Made by a program: the position numbers and the translations under genes. Shown in pieces: positions 36,867-48,140 of a stretch of 64,000 nucleotides of DNA. How positions within the stretch are numbered: the first letter of the stretch is position 1; every line of letters starts with the position of its first letter. The notes beneath the pieces were generated by a model. It made no database searches. It was not told the DNA's origin and saw nothing but the letters and a program-made list of their open reading frames with translations. Where the stretch lies: positions 1 through 64,000 of the forward strand of contig NZ_JFHN01000056.1 in NCBI RefSeq assembly GCF_000590885.1. The letters are read 5' to 3'. Origin of the DNA: Erwinia mallotivora (GTDB lineage: Bacteria > Pseudomonadota > Gammaproteobacteria > Enterobacterales > Enterobacteriaceae).

Positions 36867-39423
36867 GACTACTGCGATACCCACAGAATATACAGATGCG
36901 TTGCCCCTTTCAGCTGAGCGTAAAGGGGCGCTGAAAGATGCGCTGCCGGTTGAATCTGAAGAGATGTTCAGCCAGCTGCACCAGTCGCTGGCTGAGGATG
37001 CCTTGCCGCCGGGGCGCCCTGATGATGCGCCGATGGCGTCGGTTAAAACGCGGATCGATATGACATGGCCTGATTCCGTGGGCAATGGCGAACAGTTCGC
37101 GAAGGACGCGCTGGATCGTACCACTCTGAAGGCGATGCCACGTCACACCCGTTCATCCATGTATCCGGAAGCCTGGCGCACCAACCCGGTGTCACGCGCG
37201 TGGGACTCCCTGCGTGGGCGTAAAAGCAAACCGCGTTACAGCAACAATGCAGAAGTACAGCGTTCAGAAGAAAAGTGGCGACATGTTGGTTCAATTCGCC
37301 GCTATATTCTGCTGATCCTGACCATTGCCCAGACGGTGGTGGCAACCTGGTACATGAAAACCATCCTGCCTTACCAGGGATGGGCGTTGATCGACCCGGT
37401 TGAAATGATCAATCAGAACTGGCAGCAGTCGCTGATGCAAATCCTGCCTTATATCCTGCAAACCGGCATACTCTTCCTGTTTGCGGTGCTGTTCTGCTGG
37501 GTCTCTGCCGGTTTCTGGACCGCACTGATGGGCTTCCTGCAACTGTTGATCGGCAAGGATAAATACAGCATTTCGTATGCCTCCAACGGCGATGAGCCCA
37601 TTAACCCGGCGCACCGCACCGCGTTGATTATGCCTATCTGTAACGAAGACGTGGAACGCGTGTTTGCCGGTCTGCGCGCCACCTGGGAATCGGTGGTCAG
37701 AACCGGTGAACAGCAGCATTTCGACGTTTATATCCTCAGCGACAGCTACAACCCTGATATTGCCGTCGCAGAGCAGAAAGCCTGGATGGAGCTGGTGCGC
37801 GATGTCGGTGGGGAAGGGCGCATTTTCTATCGCCGCCGCCGTCGCCGTGTGAAACGTAAAAGCGGTAACATCGATGATTTCTGCCGCCGTTGGGGCAGCC
37901 AGTACAGCTACATGGTGGTACTGGATGCGGACAGCGTGATGAGCGGTGAGTGTCTCACCGGTCTGGTACGCATGATGGAAGCCAATCCTAAAGCCGGGAT
38001 TATTCAGTCTTCACCAAAAGCGTCCGGGATGGACACGCTGTATGCGCGTTGCCAGCAGTTTGCCACCCGCGTTTACGGGCCGCTGTTTACTGCCGGTCTG
38101 CACTTCTGGCAGTTGGGGGAATCCCACTACTGGGGGCATAACGCCATTATCCGCGTGAAACCCTTTATTGAGCACTGTGCGCTGGCACCTTTGCCTGGAG
38201 AGGGCTCCTTTGCCGGTTCGATTCTGTCTCATGACTTTGTGGAAGCTGCGCTGATGCGTCGTGCCGGTTGGGGCGTATGGATAGCCTACGACCTGCCTGG
38301 CTCGTATGAAGAACTGCCGCCAAACCTGTTGGATGAGCTGAAGCGTGACCGTCGCTGGTGCCACGGTAACCTGATGAACTTCCGTCTGTTCCTGGTGAAA
38401 GGGATGCATCCGGTTCATCGTGCGGTGTTCCTAACTGGTGTGATGTCCTATCTCTCTGCACCGCTGTGGTTTATGTTCCTGGCGTTGTCCACGGCATTGC
38501 AGGTGGTGCATACGCTGATGGAGCCGTCCTACTTCCTGCAACCCCGGCAACTGTTCCCGGTGTGGCCGCAGTGGCGACCTGAACTGGCGATTGCGCTGTT
38601 CTCAACCACGCTGGTGCTGCTGTTCCTGCCGAAGCTGCTGAGCGTGGTGCTTGTCTGGTGCAAGGGCGCGAAACCTTACGGTGGTGCATTGCGGGTCTTC
38701 GTCTCGTTGTTCCTTGAGATGCTGTTCTCCGTGCTGCTGGCACCGGTAAGGATGCTGTTCCATACGGTGTTTGTGGTCAGTGCGTTTCTCGGCTGGGAAG
38801 TGGTCTGGAACTCACCGCAGCGTGACGATGATGCCACACCGTGGAGTGAAGCCTTTAAACGTCACGGTTCACAGATGCTGCTGGGCATTGTCTGGGCTGC
38901 CGGGATGGGCTGGCTTGACCTTAACTTCCTGTGGTGGCTGGCACCGATTGTCTTCTCGCTGATTTTGTCGCCTTTTGTCTCGGTGTTCTCCAGCCGGTCT
39001 ACCACCGGAATGGCGTCCAAACGTGCCCGACTGTTCCTGATCCCTGAAGAGTACGATCCGCCAAAAGAGCTGTTGGATACCGAACGCTACAACGAGCTGA
39101 ATCGTTCGCGCGCGCTGAAAGATGGCTTTATGCATGCGGTGTTCAACCCGTCGTTTAATGCGCTGGCCAGCGCGATGGCAACCTCCCGGCACCTGAAAAG
39201 TGACATTCTGGAATTTGCCCGCGACCGCCGTGTTGAGCAGGCGTTGAGTGAATCACCGGCAAAACTGGACCGCGATCGTCGTCTGGCGCTGATCAGTGAC
39301 CCGGTTACGCTTTCCCGGATGCATTACCAGCTGTGGCAACATGCCGATAAGTATCACGACTGGTATAACCACTATCAGTCGCTGAAAATGAATCCTGACG
39401 CTATCCAGACCGTGAAGTCCTGA
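36859..39423 (+). CDS. opgH: Glucan biosynthesis glucosyltransferase H
   Basis: This 854-residue inner-membrane family 2 glycosyltransferase polymerises the beta-1,2 glucan backbone from UDP-glucose. Cytoplasmic GT motifs are visible: [26 protein letters not shown] and the acceptor site [10 protein letters not shown]. Membrane helices lie on both sides. Length and order fit E. coli OpgH (847). A terminator follows directly. Confidence 0.96.
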   Translation: MNKTTAIPTEYTDALPLSAERKGALKDALPVESEEMFSQLHQSLAEDALPPGRPDDAPMASVKTRIDMTWPDSVGNGEQFAKDALDRTTLKAMPRHTRSSMYPEAWRTNPVSRAWDSLRGRKSKPRYSNNAEVQRSEEKWRHVGSIRRYILLILTIAQTVVATWYMKTILPYQGWALIDPVEMINQNWQQSLMQILPYILQTGILFLFAVLFCWVSAGFWTALMGFLQLLIGKDKYSISYASNGDEPINPAHRTALIMPICNEDVERVFAGLRATWESVVRTGEQQHFDVYILSDSYNPDIAVAEQKAWMELVRDVGGEGRIFYRRRRRRVKRKSGNIDDFCRRWGSQYSYMVVLDADSVMSGECLTGLVRMMEANPKAGIIQSSPKASGMDTLYARCQQFATRVYGPLFTAGLHFWQLGESHYWGHNAIIRVKPFIEHCALAPLPGEGSFAGSILSHDFVEAALMRRAGWGVWIAYDLPGSYEELPPNLLDELKRDRRWCHGNLMNFRLFLVKGMHPVHRAVFLTGVMSYLSAPLWFMFLALSTALQVVHTLMEPSYFLQPRQLFPVWPQWRPELAIALFSTTLVLLFLPKLLSVVLVWCKGAKPYGGALRVFVSLFLEMLFSVLLAPVRMLFHTVFVVSAFLGWEVVWNSPQRDDDATPWSEAFKRHGSQMLLGIVWAAGMGWLDLNFLWWLAPIVFSLILSPFVSVFSSRSTTGMASKRARLFLIPEEYDPPKELLDTERYNELNRSRALKDGFMHAVFNPSFNALASAMATSRHLKSDILEFARDRRVEQALSESPAKLDRDRRLALISDPVTLSRMHYQLWQHADKYHDWYNHYQSLKMNPDAIQTVKS

Positions 39424-39440
39424 CGGCGCAGGTGCTGAAA

Positions 39441-39468
39441 AACCGGGAATTTTTTTCCCGGTTTTTTT
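39441..39468 (+). terminator. Terminator after opgGH
   Basis: AACCGGGA and TCCCGGTT pair around a T-rich loop, followed by seven T, 18 bases after the opgH stop. Confidence 0.88.
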
Positions 39469-39568
39469 ATCTCTGAAGTTAACGAATTTACAGAAACTTT
39501 GCGTTTTAGCGTCTTTCTGACGCAAGATGTGGCTGTACAATGACGCGTTTTTATTCAGCCGATGGGAA

Positions 39569-39814
39569 ATGATGATTACAACACTACTGCGGGCAACATT
39601 ACTGGGGCTTTGTATTGTAATGCTGAGCGGTTGCGGCAGCAATATCAGCCGGACTATGCCGGGCCAGGGGCATGGAAATCAGTTCTATCCCGGTGTGCAG
39701 TGGGACGTCCGTGATACGCCCTGGCGCTTCCTGACCATTATCGACCTGCCGCTGTCGCTGGTGGTCGATACCTTATTACTGCCAGTGGATGCCCACCACG
39801 GTCCGTATGAGTGA
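39569..39814 (+). CDS. yceK: Lipoprotein YceK (YceK/YidQ family)
   Basis: The 81-residue lipoprotein has the lipobox LSGC and the family core ISRTMPGQGHGNQFYPGVQWD, ending DAHHGPYE, the same end as in E. coli YceK. The start at the first of two ATG codons (39569) fits the signal peptide; the frame is open to 39527 upstream. It has no known function. It lies between opgH and msyB as in E. coli. Confidence 0.88.
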   Translation: MMITTLLRATLLGLCIVMLSGCGSNISRTMPGQGHGNQFYPGVQWDVRDTPWRFLTIIDLPLSLVVDTLLLPVDAHHGPYE

Positions 39815-39820
39815 CCTCAA

Positions 39821-40219
39821 TCAGGCGTAGTTATCGGAGTCAGTATTGTCGTCTTCCCACTCTGACGCGGCCGCTTCTCCCTCTTCACTGTCAGCGGGCG
39901 GCTCCAGCTGAAATTCGCCTTCATCCCACTCGTGCAGGGTATTCTCCGGCAGCCACTCCTGACGCAGGTCTGTTTCATCAAAATCACCGTCAAAAATAGC
40001 CTGAGCGGCTTCTCCGCTGCGAAGGGCCAGGCACTCGCCATCATCCCCTTCATCAGTAAAGAATTCAGCCTGCCACATGATATCGCCATCCTGCATGACA
40101 TATTTTTGCAGGTTAAACTGGCTGACTGAGGCATCCTCTTCATCGGTTTCCGGATTGGCAGCCAGGTACTCTTCTCGCGCCGCATCAATGGCTTCTTCCA
40201 GCGTTGCATACAGGTTCAT
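39821..40219 (-). CDS. msyB: Acidic protein MsyB
   Basis: The very acidic 132-residue cytoplasmic protein starts MNLYATLEEAIDAAREEYLA and carries NTLHEWDEGEFQLEPP, both nearly as in E. coli MsyB. The E. coli gene was found as a multicopy suppressor of secretion defects; its role is unclear. Its 3' end lies 6 bp from the convergent yceK. In E. coli mdtG comes next, before lpxL, but it is missing here. Confidence 0.92.
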   Translation of the reverse strand: MNLYATLEEAIDAAREEYLAANPETDEEDASVSQFNLQKYVMQDGDIMWQAEFFTDEGDDGECLALRSGEAAQAIFDGDFDETDLRQEWLPENTLHEWDEGEFQLEPPADSEEGEAAASEWEDDNTDSDNYA

Positions 40220-40398
40220 CAGGTTTCTCCATTACACAGGTTGCGGTTTCAGAAAGGATAGTTGAAGACTGACAGGAGGAAAGGTGGCAGTAAAAAAAAA
40301 CGAAAAGAAAACAGTGCAGTGTGTCAGCCGTTTAGCAAACAGGGTTCGCTTTGCAACAGCAGATAATGCGCCGCAGATTGCAGCGCGGGTGGTTAACA

Positions 40399-41319
40399 TT
40401 AATAGAAGGAGGACTCTCCCGCCGGACGGGTCTTAAAGCGCCGATGGAGCCACATATATTGCTCCGGGGCCATCAACACGCCGTGCTCCACCACTTTATT
40501 CATGCGGGTGGCGGTGGCGGTTTCGTCGGTCAGCGGTATAGCCTGTTCTTCTGGCAGGATAACCATCTCATAACCTCTGCCATGCGGCAGACGACGCGGA
40601 ACGAAGGGGATCACCGCCGGATTACCACTGCGAATCAACAGATAACTTCCTTTCGTTGAGGCGGCCTTGTCCACGGCAAAGAAGGGGGCAAACACGCTGC
40701 TCTTCGGACCGTAATCATGGTCCGGCGCATACCAGATAATATCGCCATTTTTCAGCGCACGGATCATGCCCTTCAGGTCTTTGCGATCCAGCATACTTTT
40801 GTTGGAGCGCATCCGTCCCCAGGTCTGAAGCCAGTCCAGCAACGCATTATCATTGGGACGGTAAACACCGATCCCCGGATTATGGATGCCAAAAATACGT
40901 GCGCCCAGCTCCAGCGTCAGAAAATGCATACCGATCAGCAGCACCCCTTTGCCATCCTGATGTGCCTTGTCAATGTGCTCCAGCCCGCTGACCTGAAACC
41001 ATTTGCTGATACGCCAGTCTGGCCAGAACCAGGCCATCCCGGTTTCCAGCAGCCCCATGCCCACAGATTCGAAATTGCGTTTCACCATTGCTTCACGTTC
41101 GGCTTCCGGCATGGCAGGAAAGCAGAGTTGCAGATTGCGACGGGCTACTTCAACGCGACGTTTCAGAAAGCGCATAGACAGGCGGCCAAGCCCACAGCCA
41201 AGATGATAAAGCACCGGATAAGGTAGCAGCACCAGCAGGTAGAGCAGACCAATACCCAACCAGGTAAACCAATAACGGGGATGCAACAACGCACGTGTAA
41301 ATTGAGGCAGCTGAGTCAT
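40399..41319 (-). CDS. lpxL: Lipid A lauroyl acyltransferase LpxL
   Basis: The 306-residue inner-membrane acyltransferase adds the first secondary acyl chain, usually laurate, to Kdo2-lipid IVA. The catalytic H-x-x-x-x-x-E motif stands in [15 protein letters not shown], and APDHDYGPK and the C-terminal YMWLHRRFK match the LpxL family. One N-terminal membrane helix is seen (about 15-35). It is divergent from trhO. Confidence 0.95.
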   Translation of the reverse strand: MTQLPQFTRALLHPRYWFTWLGIGLLYLLVLLPYPVLYHLGCGLGRLSMRFLKRRVEVARRNLQLCFPAMPEAEREAMVKRNFESVGMGLLETGMAWFWPDWRISKWFQVSGLEHIDKAHQDGKGVLLIGMHFLTLELGARIFGIHNPGIGVYRPNDNALLDWLQTWGRMRSNKSMLDRKDLKGMIRALKNGDIIWYAPDHDYGPKSSVFAPFFAVDKAASTKGSYLLIRSGNPAVIPFVPRRLPHGRGYEMVILPEEQAIPLTDETATATRMNKVVEHGVLMAPEQYMWLHRRFKTRPAGESSFY

Positions 41320-41684
41320 GAGTTTCCAGATCGTAACAAAGGGGCACCATTATGCTGCCCGGAATGAATTGTCCTTATAACCTATTGTGCCATTTATTAG
41401 CGACGAACTGAAATAACACGCTGACTTTCGGCGTGTTTACCATAGCAGAATGAAAAACTGATCGCTGACTGCTTACTGATTTTTACGGCAAAAGGGAGCG
41501 CACATTGCATAAACCCGCACAGAAAAACCGCCGCGTCTGACCGCAATCCGGCATCGCCACGGCACAATTCGACGGCAACGGGATTGTGCGCTGAACAATT
41601 TCAAATGTGCCCACTATGTTTTACGCGCTATTCAGGTATGATATCGCCCGCAAAATTTCTCTGACGAACCCAGGAAAGTACACC
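41320..41684. other. Shared promoter region of lpxL and trhO
   Basis: This 365-bp spacer between the divergent genes holds no open frame worth naming. A short inverted pair ACACGC/GCGTGT lies near 41417-41437. The trhO frame is open back to 41607, but the family start is at 41685. Confidence 0.4.
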
Positions 41685-42734
41685 ATGCCAGTGTTACATA
41701 ACCTTGTTTCCAATGAAGAGCTGAAGGCGCGGATGCTGGCCGAAACCGAGCCGCGCACCACAGTCTCTTTCTACAAGTATTTCACCATTGCTGATGCCAA
41801 AGCTTTTCGCGACGCGCTGTACGTGCAGTTCACCCGTCTGAATGTATTTGGTCGCGTCTATGTCGCCACCGAAGGGATCAACGCGCAAATCAGCGTGCCT
41901 GCCAGCCGTTACGACGCGCTAAAAGCGATGCTGTACAGTTTCGACCCGGCGCTCAACAATCTCAGGATGAATATCGCGCTGGACGACGATGGCAAATCCT
42001 TCTGGGTGCTGCGGTTAAAAGTACGCGAGCGCATTGTTGCTGATGGCATCACCGATGAAACATTTGATGCCAGTAATGTCGGCGGCTACCTGAAAGCGGG
42101 AGAGGTCAACACGCTGCTGGACGATCCGGATGCGCTGTTTGTGGATATGCGCAATCACTATGAGTATGAAGTCGGCCATTTTGACAACGCGCTGGAGATC
42201 CCGGCGGATACCTTTCGCGATCAGCTGCCCATGGCAGTAGAGATGCTTCAGGACAATAAAGACAAAAAAATAGTGATGTATTGCACCGGCGGTATTCGTT
42301 GTGAAAAAGCCAGCGCCTGGATGCGTCACAACGGTTTTGAAAACGTCTATCACATTGAAGGGGGCATTATTGAATATGCCCGTCGTGCGCGGGAACAGGG
42401 TCTGCCGGTGCGTTTTAAGGGCAAAAACTTTGTTTTCGATGAAAGAATGGGAGAGCGTATCTCCGAAGATGTGATTGCTCACTGCCATCAGTGTGGTGCT
42501 CCCTGTGACACGCACGTTAACTGTAAAAATGATGGCTGCCATCTGTTGTTCATTCAGTGCGCGGCCTGTGCAGAAAAATACCATCACTGCTGTAGCCCAA
42601 TCTGCATGGAAGAACTGGCGCTCTCTCCGGAGGAACAGCGGGCAAGACGTGCCGGGCGTGAGAATGGCAATAAAATCTTTAATAAGTCGCGCGGTCTGCT
42701 GAATATGACGCTGAATATCCCGTCAGAGAAGTAG
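41685..42734 (+). CDS. trhO: tRNA uridine(34) hydroxylase (rhodanese-like)
   Basis: The 349-residue enzyme (YceA in E. coli, 350 residues) puts the oxygen on uridine 34 for 5-hydroxyuridine-type wobble bases. The rhodanese domain has the active-site Cys in [17 protein letters not shown] Cys-rich C-terminal segment ([11 protein letters not shown] to YHHCCSPIC) may bind metal. The start [15 protein letters not shown] is the family start at 41685. It is convergent with yceI across a terminator. Confidence 0.94.
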   Translation: MPVLHNLVSNEELKARMLAETEPRTTVSFYKYFTIADAKAFRDALYVQFTRLNVFGRVYVATEGINAQISVPASRYDALKAMLYSFDPALNNLRMNIALDDDGKSFWVLRLKVRERIVADGITDETFDASNVGGYLKAGEVNTLLDDPDALFVDMRNHYEYEVGHFDNALEIPADTFRDQLPMAVEMLQDNKDKKIVMYCTGGIRCEKASAWMRHNGFENVYHIEGGIIEYARRAREQGLPVRFKGKNFVFDERMGERISEDVIAHCHQCGAPCDTHVNCKNDGCHLLFIQCAACAEKYHHCCSPICMEELALSPEEQRARRAGRENGNKIFNKSRGLLNMTLNIPSEK

Positions 42735-42760
42735 CCTTTGCGGCCTGATGAAGCAGAACA

Positions 42761-42795
42761 AGCCCGCCAGCCACTCGCTGGCGGGCTGTTTATTA
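42761..42795. terminator. Bidirectional terminator between trhO and yceI
   Basis: Long stem AGCCCGCCAGC-CACTC-GCTGGCGGGCT is followed by GTTTATT on the plus strand. It sits between the two convergent genes. Confidence 0.8.
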
Positions 42796-43365
42796 CTGGC
42801 GGAGTCCTTCAACAGAAATCATCAGCTGAACCTGTTGTGATGCCGGACCCAGATCGGTGGTGATATTAAAATCCTTCAGTTTCAGAGTGGTGTCTGCGGT
42901 GAAACCGGCACGATAACCCCCCCACGGATCCTTACCTTCACCCATCTTTTTAGCTGCCAGCGTCACCGGTTTTGTGAAGCCATTCAGCGTCAGGTTGCCG
43001 GTAATTGCCAGCCCGTCACCCTCTTTTTTCACTGACGTTGACACAAAGGTCGCCTGCGGGAATTTTGATACGTTCAGAAATTCCGCGCTGCGCAGATGTT
43101 TGTCACGTTCAGCATGGTTGGTATCCACACTGGCGGTCTTGATAGTGACATTGACTTTATCTTTCGCCGGATCGGCTTCATCGAAAGTGAAGCTGCCGTC
43201 GAAGTCTTTAAACGTCCCGTACAGCCAGCTGTAGCCCAGGTGCTGAATGCGGAACTGTACAAAAGCATGTTGCCCCTGCTTATCAATCTTATAGTCGGCG
43301 GCATGTGCGGCACCCATGCTCAGCATCAGCGTGGTGGTCAGGGCTAACAGGTTTTTTTTGATCAT
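42793..43365 (-). CDS. yceI: YceI-family periplasmic protein
   Basis: The 190-residue secreted protein has a signal peptide ending GAAHA and a lipocalin-like YceI domain ([26 protein letters not shown]). Related proteins bind polyisoprenoids. It forms a pair with the cytochrome yceJ 21 bp upstream, as in E. coli. Confidence 0.94.
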   Translation of the reverse strand: MIKKNLLALTTTLMLSMGAAHAADYKIDKQGQHAFVQFRIQHLGYSWLYGTFKDFDGSFTFDEADPAKDKVNVTIKTASVDTNHAERDKHLRSAEFLNVSKFPQATFVSTSVKKEGDGLAITGNLTLNGFTKPVTLAAKKMGEGKDPWGGYRAGFTADTTLKLKDFNITTDLGPASQQVQLMISVEGLRQ

Positions 43366-43386
43366 CTTTCCTTCCTTTTGCAGAGG

Positions 43387-43941
43387 TTAGTCGGGTGATT
43401 TACCCAGCATCCGTTTCAGCGTGCTGTCCCGGTCGATAAAGTGGTGCTTGAGCGCAGCCAGCGCATGCAGCACGGAGAGGATCACCACGCTCCAGGCCAG
43501 CCACAGGTGGATTTCTCCCGCCAGATCGGCCTGCTCACCGAGCCCTTCAAGCGTCGCAGGCACGGAAAACAGACCAAAGACTTCAATGGGTTGACCATCG
43601 GCAGTGGAGATGAGATAGCCGCTAATGAAGATGGCAAACAGGATGCCGTAAAGCAGCAGGTGCACCGCAACGGCACTGATGCGGGTCGCAGTAGAATAGC
43701 TGGCAAGGGGTTTCGGCGGCGGGGAAATAAAGCGCCAGATAACCCTTGCCACCATCACCGTAAACAGGGTAATGCCGATACTTTTATGCAGCTCGGGAGC
43801 CGGGTGATACCAGCTGTCATAATAGCCGAGAGTGACCATCCACAGGCCGAGGGCAAACATGCCGTAAACAGCGAGTGCCACCAGCCAGTGCAGCAGCACA
43901 CTAATATGACCAAAACGGGTTGGGGTATTTTTCCACTGCAT
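43387..43941 (-). CDS. yceJ: Cytochrome b561-type membrane protein
   Basis: The 184-residue protein has four membrane helices and heme-ligand-type His residues (HISVLLHWLVALAVYGMF near 13-30, ELHKSIGITLF, VHLLLYG, HLWLAWSVVILSVLHALAALKHH). It moves electrons in the inner membrane. It is probably cotranscribed with yceI. Confidence 0.93.
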   Translation of the reverse strand: MQWKNTPTRFGHISVLLHWLVALAVYGMFALGLWMVTLGYYDSWYHPAPELHKSIGITLFTVMVARVIWRFISPPPKPLASYSTATRISAVAVHLLLYGILFAIFISGYLISTADGQPIEVFGLFSVPATLEGLGEQADLAGEIHLWLAWSVVILSVLHALAALKHHFIDRDSTLKRMLGKSPD

Positions 43942-44603
43942 CAGGGGATCCTGTCAGCAATTTTTGCCCAGACTGAACGCGCTGAAACATAAAATCAACA
44001 AATAAATACCATCACTAAATAAATTTGTTATTTTTTTCAAAAAAACTGAAATAAACACGGCTTGCTGTGCATTTAATTCGTTGTAGGGTGACTTTAGCCA
44101 ACAAATCCTTTCATCATATCATTGCGACGGAACGATCCTGACGGGATTGATTCCTTCGGTTTATTTGACCTTGTTTTATCTGTGTTAAGCAGGTGGTCGT
44201 ATTTTACTTATCATATTCAATGTTAACAAAGCAGGAATGCTTGACAGTTGACAGCCGGTAATGCCAGAAAACTGGTGTTCAAAACTCGCCTGCACCGGGG
44301 TGATGCCAGAAGCTTTGGCTGGTGGAGATTGCAGCGAAGGTCATTCAGTTTCTGCTGGCTTAAAACCAGCACAGTGATGCATCAGCAATAAACTTTACCC
44401 GTGCGGAAGAGGGGAAGCGCTGCCCGGCAACCGGTCATTTCTGCTAATCGATGGCTGCTCAGCCAACGCTGTCGAACAGCATTACCGCAAAGGCAGAAGG
44501 AGATCAGAGATTCGCCGTTATCCGGCCCGAATTAATCGGTAATAACAAAAAGGCGGGCTAATTCATCCGGGAAAACGGCGCAAATTACGCCGTCTTTATT
44601 CTT
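43942..44603. other. Long spacer between yceJ and solA
   Basis: This 662-bp region holds no convincing gene. In E. coli yceO stands near here; I find no trace of it. The first 150 bases are AT-rich and must hold the yceJI promoter. The rest has near-average composition and only short open frames. Confidence 0.45.
44571..44596 (-). terminator. Terminator after solA
   Basis: Read on the minus strand, ACGGCG-TAATTTG-CGCCGT is followed by TTTTC, just after the solA stop. Confidence 0.7.
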
Positions 44604-45713
44604 TTAAAATCGTGCAAGTGAAAAGGGAGATAAATCAAATTCCGTCGGTTTACCCTGCGCGAAATTAGCGGCAATTTCGCCGAGTACCGTGGCAAATTTA
44701 AAACCGTGACCGCTGAGCCCACTTATTAACAGCCGGTCAGAAGAATCGGAAAATGTATCAATAATAAAGTCTTCATCAGGCGAATTATCATAGGTGCAGG
44801 ATTCGCCATGCAGGCAAACGCCGCACCCGGGCAGGAACTGGCGCAAAAATGAAAACAGTTCACTGCCATCTTCCGCCCGGCTACCGAAAGAGGTGCGCTG
44901 CTGTGGTGTGCTGATCGGTTGACCGCCGTCGTGCTTACCAATTTTAATCGCGTTATTTTCCGCCGGGAAGCCATAGTAATGGCCGTCTGCTGTTTCAACG
45001 GTAAAGGCCGGAAAACGGTTATTTTCACTGTAGCGTCCGTCAGCCTGATGCCATGCAAACACTTTTCTCACCGGCGTGATCGGTAACTGTGGCAGCAGGG
45101 TTTTTACCCAGGTACCGGCGCTCAGCAGCAATTTGCGACCATGAAATGTTCCCTCCGCGGTATGCACCAGCTGAAGTCCGTCACGTTCTTCAAGTCCATC
45201 GACCGCGCAGTTAAACAGCTGAGCACAGCCTGCTTCTCTGGCAAGGCGGATTAAATGGCGCACGGCCACTTCCGATTTAAGGTAGCCAGAACTCGCCTCA
45301 AAAACCCCAATATAGTCTTCAGGCACAGCAAGTTGCGGCCAGCGGCGGCTAATCTCTTCACCACGCAGGGTTTCAACCGGCAGGGAAAAAGCCGCCGCGC
45401 TTTGCAGGACACCGGCAATAAAATCAGACGATTCGGGCGCGAGGTTAATCACGCCGCAGCGCTGCATAATACGTTCCCCGCAGGCCGCCTCCAGCTCATC
45501 CCACAGTTGCTGAGCCCGCAGCAGCATGGGGACATAGCGAACACCTTCGCCATAAGCATGGCGGATCAGGCGTGATTCCCCATGGTGGCTGCCCTTGCGA
45601 TGGGGAGGATGCGCCCGGTCAATCATCAGCACATTCAGGCCTGCCCGGCGTGCGTACCAGCCCGCAGCTGCACCGACCGAACCACTACCTGCCACGATTA
45701 AGTCATACACCAT
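44604..45713 (-). CDS. solA: N-methyl-L-tryptophan oxidase (monomeric sarcosine oxidase type)
   Basis: The 369-residue FAD enzyme oxidatively demethylates N-methyl amino acids, giving formaldehyde and hydrogen peroxide. The FAD-binding start ([19 protein letters not shown]), [17 protein letters not shown], the covalent flavin Cys region [12 protein letters not shown] and the end [20 protein letters not shown] all match SolA. It is followed on the same strand by its own terminator. Confidence 0.94.
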   Translation of the reverse strand: MVYDLIVAGSGSVGAAAGWYARRAGLNVLMIDRAHPPHRKGSHHGESRLIRHAYGEGVRYVPMLLRAQQLWDELEAACGERIMQRCGVINLAPESSDFIAGVLQSAAAFSLPVETLRGEEISRRWPQLAVPEDYIGVFEASSGYLKSEVAVRHLIRLAREAGCAQLFNCAVDGLEERDGLQLVHTAEGTFHGRKLLLSAGTWVKTLLPQLPITPVRKVFAWHQADGRYSENNRFPAFTVETADGHYYGFPAENNAIKIGKHDGGQPISTPQQRTSFGSRAEDGSELFSFLRQFLPGCGVCLHGESCTYDNSPDEDFIIDTFSDSSDRLLISGLSGHGFKFATVLGEIAANFAQGKPTEFDLSPFSLARF

Positions 45714-45775
45714 CTGGAGCAGATTCCTTTATTCAATGCTTAAAGCAGGGAGGATAACAAAATGCAGCCATAATG

Positions 45776-45798
45776 AAAAAGGCACTCCGGAGAGTGCC
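45776..45798 (-). terminator. Terminator after bssS
   Basis: On the minus strand GGCACTCTCCGGAGTGCC, an interrupted palindrome, is followed by five T, about 20 bp after the bssS stop. Confidence 0.78.
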
Positions 45799-45819
45799 TT
45801 GCGGAAAACAATCTGAAAA

Positions 45820-46074
45820 TCAGTGCTTACGGTAATCGCGGTCCTGGTAACCGGTCGCTTCAATCTTGGCAATACCAGCTTCAAGAATGGAGATAAACTG
45901 CCGGGCGACATCAGTGGTTAGCCAGTAGGTCTGACCGACCTCGGCCTCATCAGTCTGCTGCTCGTCACTGGAGAGCGAATGCAGACGGATCATCATGGCA
46001 TCATAGCTGTCGACGGTACTGATATCCCATCCGATGAGGGGATGTGTCTGGATAACATCTTTGTTTCTGTCCAT
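45820..46074 (-). CDS. bssS: Biofilm formation regulator BssS
   Basis: The 84-residue protein matches E. coli BssS (IQTHPLIGWDISTVDSYDAM, VGQTYWLTTDVARQFISILEAGIAKIE). The ATG at 46074 gives the family length; the frame runs on to 46149 without support. In E. coli BssS affects biofilm formation through signalling and indole effects; the mechanism is unclear. Confidence 0.93.
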   Translation of the reverse strand: MDRNKDVIQTHPLIGWDISTVDSYDAMMIRLHSLSSDEQQTDEAEVGQTYWLTTDVARQFISILEAGIAKIEATGYQDRDYRKH

Positions 46075-46570
46075 TGTAACCCCCTTTATAACTCGTATTA
46101 GTAATGACGACGTCATTGAGGTTCGATGCGGCCTTTTTTTACAGAGCAAAGTAATTATAACAGGATTTTAAATTCGCGCAGCAGCGAAATTTTTATCGCC
46201 GGGAGTGAACTTTTAATTACTGTTTATTTAATTCTCAGCCGATAATAATCGTCCGTACACAAACAGAAAATACGCCTTCAGTATAGTCTGAATATTATTT
46301 CTGAGGTGACAATTTATCCGCTTATCATCCGTGCACGATGTACGGGAGTGATGCCAGGGATAAGGGCTGAAAGAAAGACCAGAGAATCTGCGCGGGAATA
46401 AAATAAATGGCGGTAAAAAGTCGCCTCACAGAGCATCATTTTTTAATTGCATTTGAAAGGTTACCGAAGAGTAGAATCTGGCGGGTTGTGGTGGAAAGCA
46501 TGGTGATATGGCAAAGAGAGAATGTGCCTGAAACCTTTATACAAGAAGAAATTTTAATGAAAGGGCTGTA
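46075..46570. other. Spacer between bssS and dinI
   Basis: This region of about 500 bp is AT-rich and holds the bssS promoter. I see no gene or RNA structure in it. Confidence 0.4.
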
Positions 46571-46596
46571 AAAAAGCCGGATGGCGAAATCCGGCA
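46571..46596 (-). terminator. Terminator after dinI
   Basis: On the minus strand GCCGGAT-TTCGCC-ATCCGGC is followed by six T, about 30 bp after the dinI stop. Confidence 0.88.
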
Positions 46597-46624
46597 AACA
46601 ACGGAAAAAAATGGGCAGTGCCGA

Positions 46625-46870
46625 TTAATCGTGAGTAAACCAGTCGTCTGCGCTTTCCCAGATTTCCTGCAAAATTTCCGTCACGCGACCTTTCACCTCA
46701 TGACTGCCACCCATCACCGTCAGGTTGTTGGCTCCCGCATAGCGCACCGAGACGCTGTGAACAGATTCAGGAAACTGCTGGTTAATTCGTTTACCCAGCT
46801 CGGCGCTGAGTGCCTCGATGGCACCCGCTGGCAGCGGGGTGGTTTTTGCTACAGTGACTTCAACACGCAT
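46625..46870 (-). CDS. dinI: DNA damage-inducible protein I
   Basis: The 81-residue SOS protein modulates RecA filaments. It starts MRVEVTVAKTTPLPAGAIEAL and ends in the acidic helix EIWESADDWF, as in E. coli DinI. A strong LexA box lies just before it, so SOS control is clear. Confidence 0.95.
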   Translation of the reverse strand: MRVEVTVAKTTPLPAGAIEALSAELGKRINQQFPESVHSVSVRYAGANNLTVMGGSHEVKGRVTEILQEIWESADDWFTHD

Positions 46871-46888
46871 AAAAGCCTCCGAATAAGA

Positions 46889-46908
46889 TACTGTAAATAT
46901 ATACAGTT
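46889..46908 (-). promoter_or_regulatory. LexA (SOS) box of dinI
   Basis: TACTGTAAATATATACAGTT holds CTGT-N8-ACAG with an AT-rich centre, a near-perfect LexA site. It is 18 bp before the dinI start codon, so LexA binding would block dinI transcription until DNA damage. Confidence 0.93.
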
Positions 46909-46941
46909 AAATCATCCGAAGCAATCTCTCTGGCAAAAAAA

Positions 46942-47988
46942 TCAGCGCGCCACACGCCAGTTCAGTGTCTCTCCTGCCAGAAACGGCACCAGCGTATCAT
47001 CACCCAGTTGGACACTCTCCGGTACGGTCCAGGGTTCGCGCACTAACCGAACCGTGCCCTCATTCAGCGGCAGGCCGTAAAAACGCGGACCGTTTTCGGA
47101 GCAGAAGGCTTCAAAAAAGCGCAGGGCATCCATCTCTTCAAACACCGTAGCGTAGGCTGGCAGCGAAGACGGCGCATTGAACACCCCGGCACAACCACAG
47201 CTGGCCTCCTTGCGATGGCGCAGATGGGGGGCGGTGTCAGTGCCAAGAAAGAAGCGATCGTTACCGCTGGCGACCACTTCGCGCAGCGCCTGCTGATGGG
47301 TATTGCGTTTCAGGACCGGCAGACAGTAAAGATGCGGACGTACGCCGCCAACCAGCATATGGTTGCGGTTGAACATCAGATGTTGTGGCGTGATGGTCGC
47401 AGCAATAAAGCGATTACCTTCCCGCACATAGTCGGCGGCTTCTTTGGTGGTGATGTGTTCGAACACCACTTTCAGTTCCGGATACTGCCTGCGCAGTGGC
47501 TCCATGACCGTGTCGATAAAGCGGGCTTCCCGATCAAAAATATCAATATGTGCCTCGGTCACTTCGCCGTGAATTAACAGCGGCATACCGATTTTCTGCA
47601 TGCGATCCAGCACCGTGGCGATACGGCTAATGTCAGTCACCCCGTGACTGGAATTGGTGGTGGCATGGGCCGGGTAGAGTTTGGCGGCGGTGAATACGCC
47701 GCGGCTGAAACCGTCTTCTATTTCATCTGCATTCAGCGAGTCGGTCAGATAACAGGTCATCAGCGGCGTGAAATCATGTCCGGCGGGTACGGCGGCAAGG
47801 ATACGCTCACGATAGGCTTCCGCCGCCGCCACGCTGGTAACGGGCGGAACCAGGTTAGGCATCACGATCGCCCGGCCGGAAACCTCGCTGGTAAAAGGCA
47901 GCACGGTTTGTAACATTTCATCGTCACGCAGATGAATATGCCAGTCGTCAGGGCGACGGATCAGAAGTTCCTGGGGTTTTGCAGTCAT
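46942..47988 (-). CDS. pyrC: Dihydroorotase
   Basis: This 348-residue zinc enzyme closes carbamoyl-aspartate to dihydroorotate in pyrimidine synthesis. The metal-binding HIHLRD lies near residues 16-21, and the Lys that is carboxylated is in [22 protein letters not shown] near the C-terminus holds the third metal Asp. The start [16 protein letters not shown] is the family start at 47988. dinI-pyrC order is as in E. coli. Confidence 0.96.
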   Translation of the reverse strand: MTAKPQELLIRRPDDWHIHLRDDEMLQTVLPFTSEVSGRAIVMPNLVPPVTSVAAAEAYRERILAAVPAGHDFTPLMTCYLTDSLNADEIEDGFSRGVFTAAKLYPAHATTNSSHGVTDISRIATVLDRMQKIGMPLLIHGEVTEAHIDIFDREARFIDTVMEPLRRQYPELKVVFEHITTKEAADYVREGNRFIAATITPQHLMFNRNHMLVGGVRPHLYCLPVLKRNTHQQALREVVASGNDRFFLGTDTAPHLRHRKEASCGCAGVFNAPSSLPAYATVFEEMDALRFFEAFCSENGPRFYGLPLNEGTVRLVREPWTVPESVQLGDDTLVPFLAGETLNWRVAR

Positions 47989-48140
47989 AACAGGCTCCGG
48001 CAGAAGTGAGATCGGTATGGCGAATTTGGCCGGGGCCAAGCATAAGCAGAAAGGCGTCGGTTTGCACCTGCTTTGTTGATATGCAGACTAAAAATTGCCG
48101 GAGAGCGTTCTCTGTCCGCCAGCGAACAGAGAACGAAAGA

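Noticed and set aside
47989..48100. PurR operator before pyrC, as in E. coli
   Set aside because: Only a partial match (GTGCAAACCGACG) is seen; it is too weak to claim.
48107..48134. Inverted repeat GTTCTCTGT / ACAGAGAAC between yceB and pyrC
   Set aside because: The stem is good but there is no T-run on either strand, so I do not call it a terminator.
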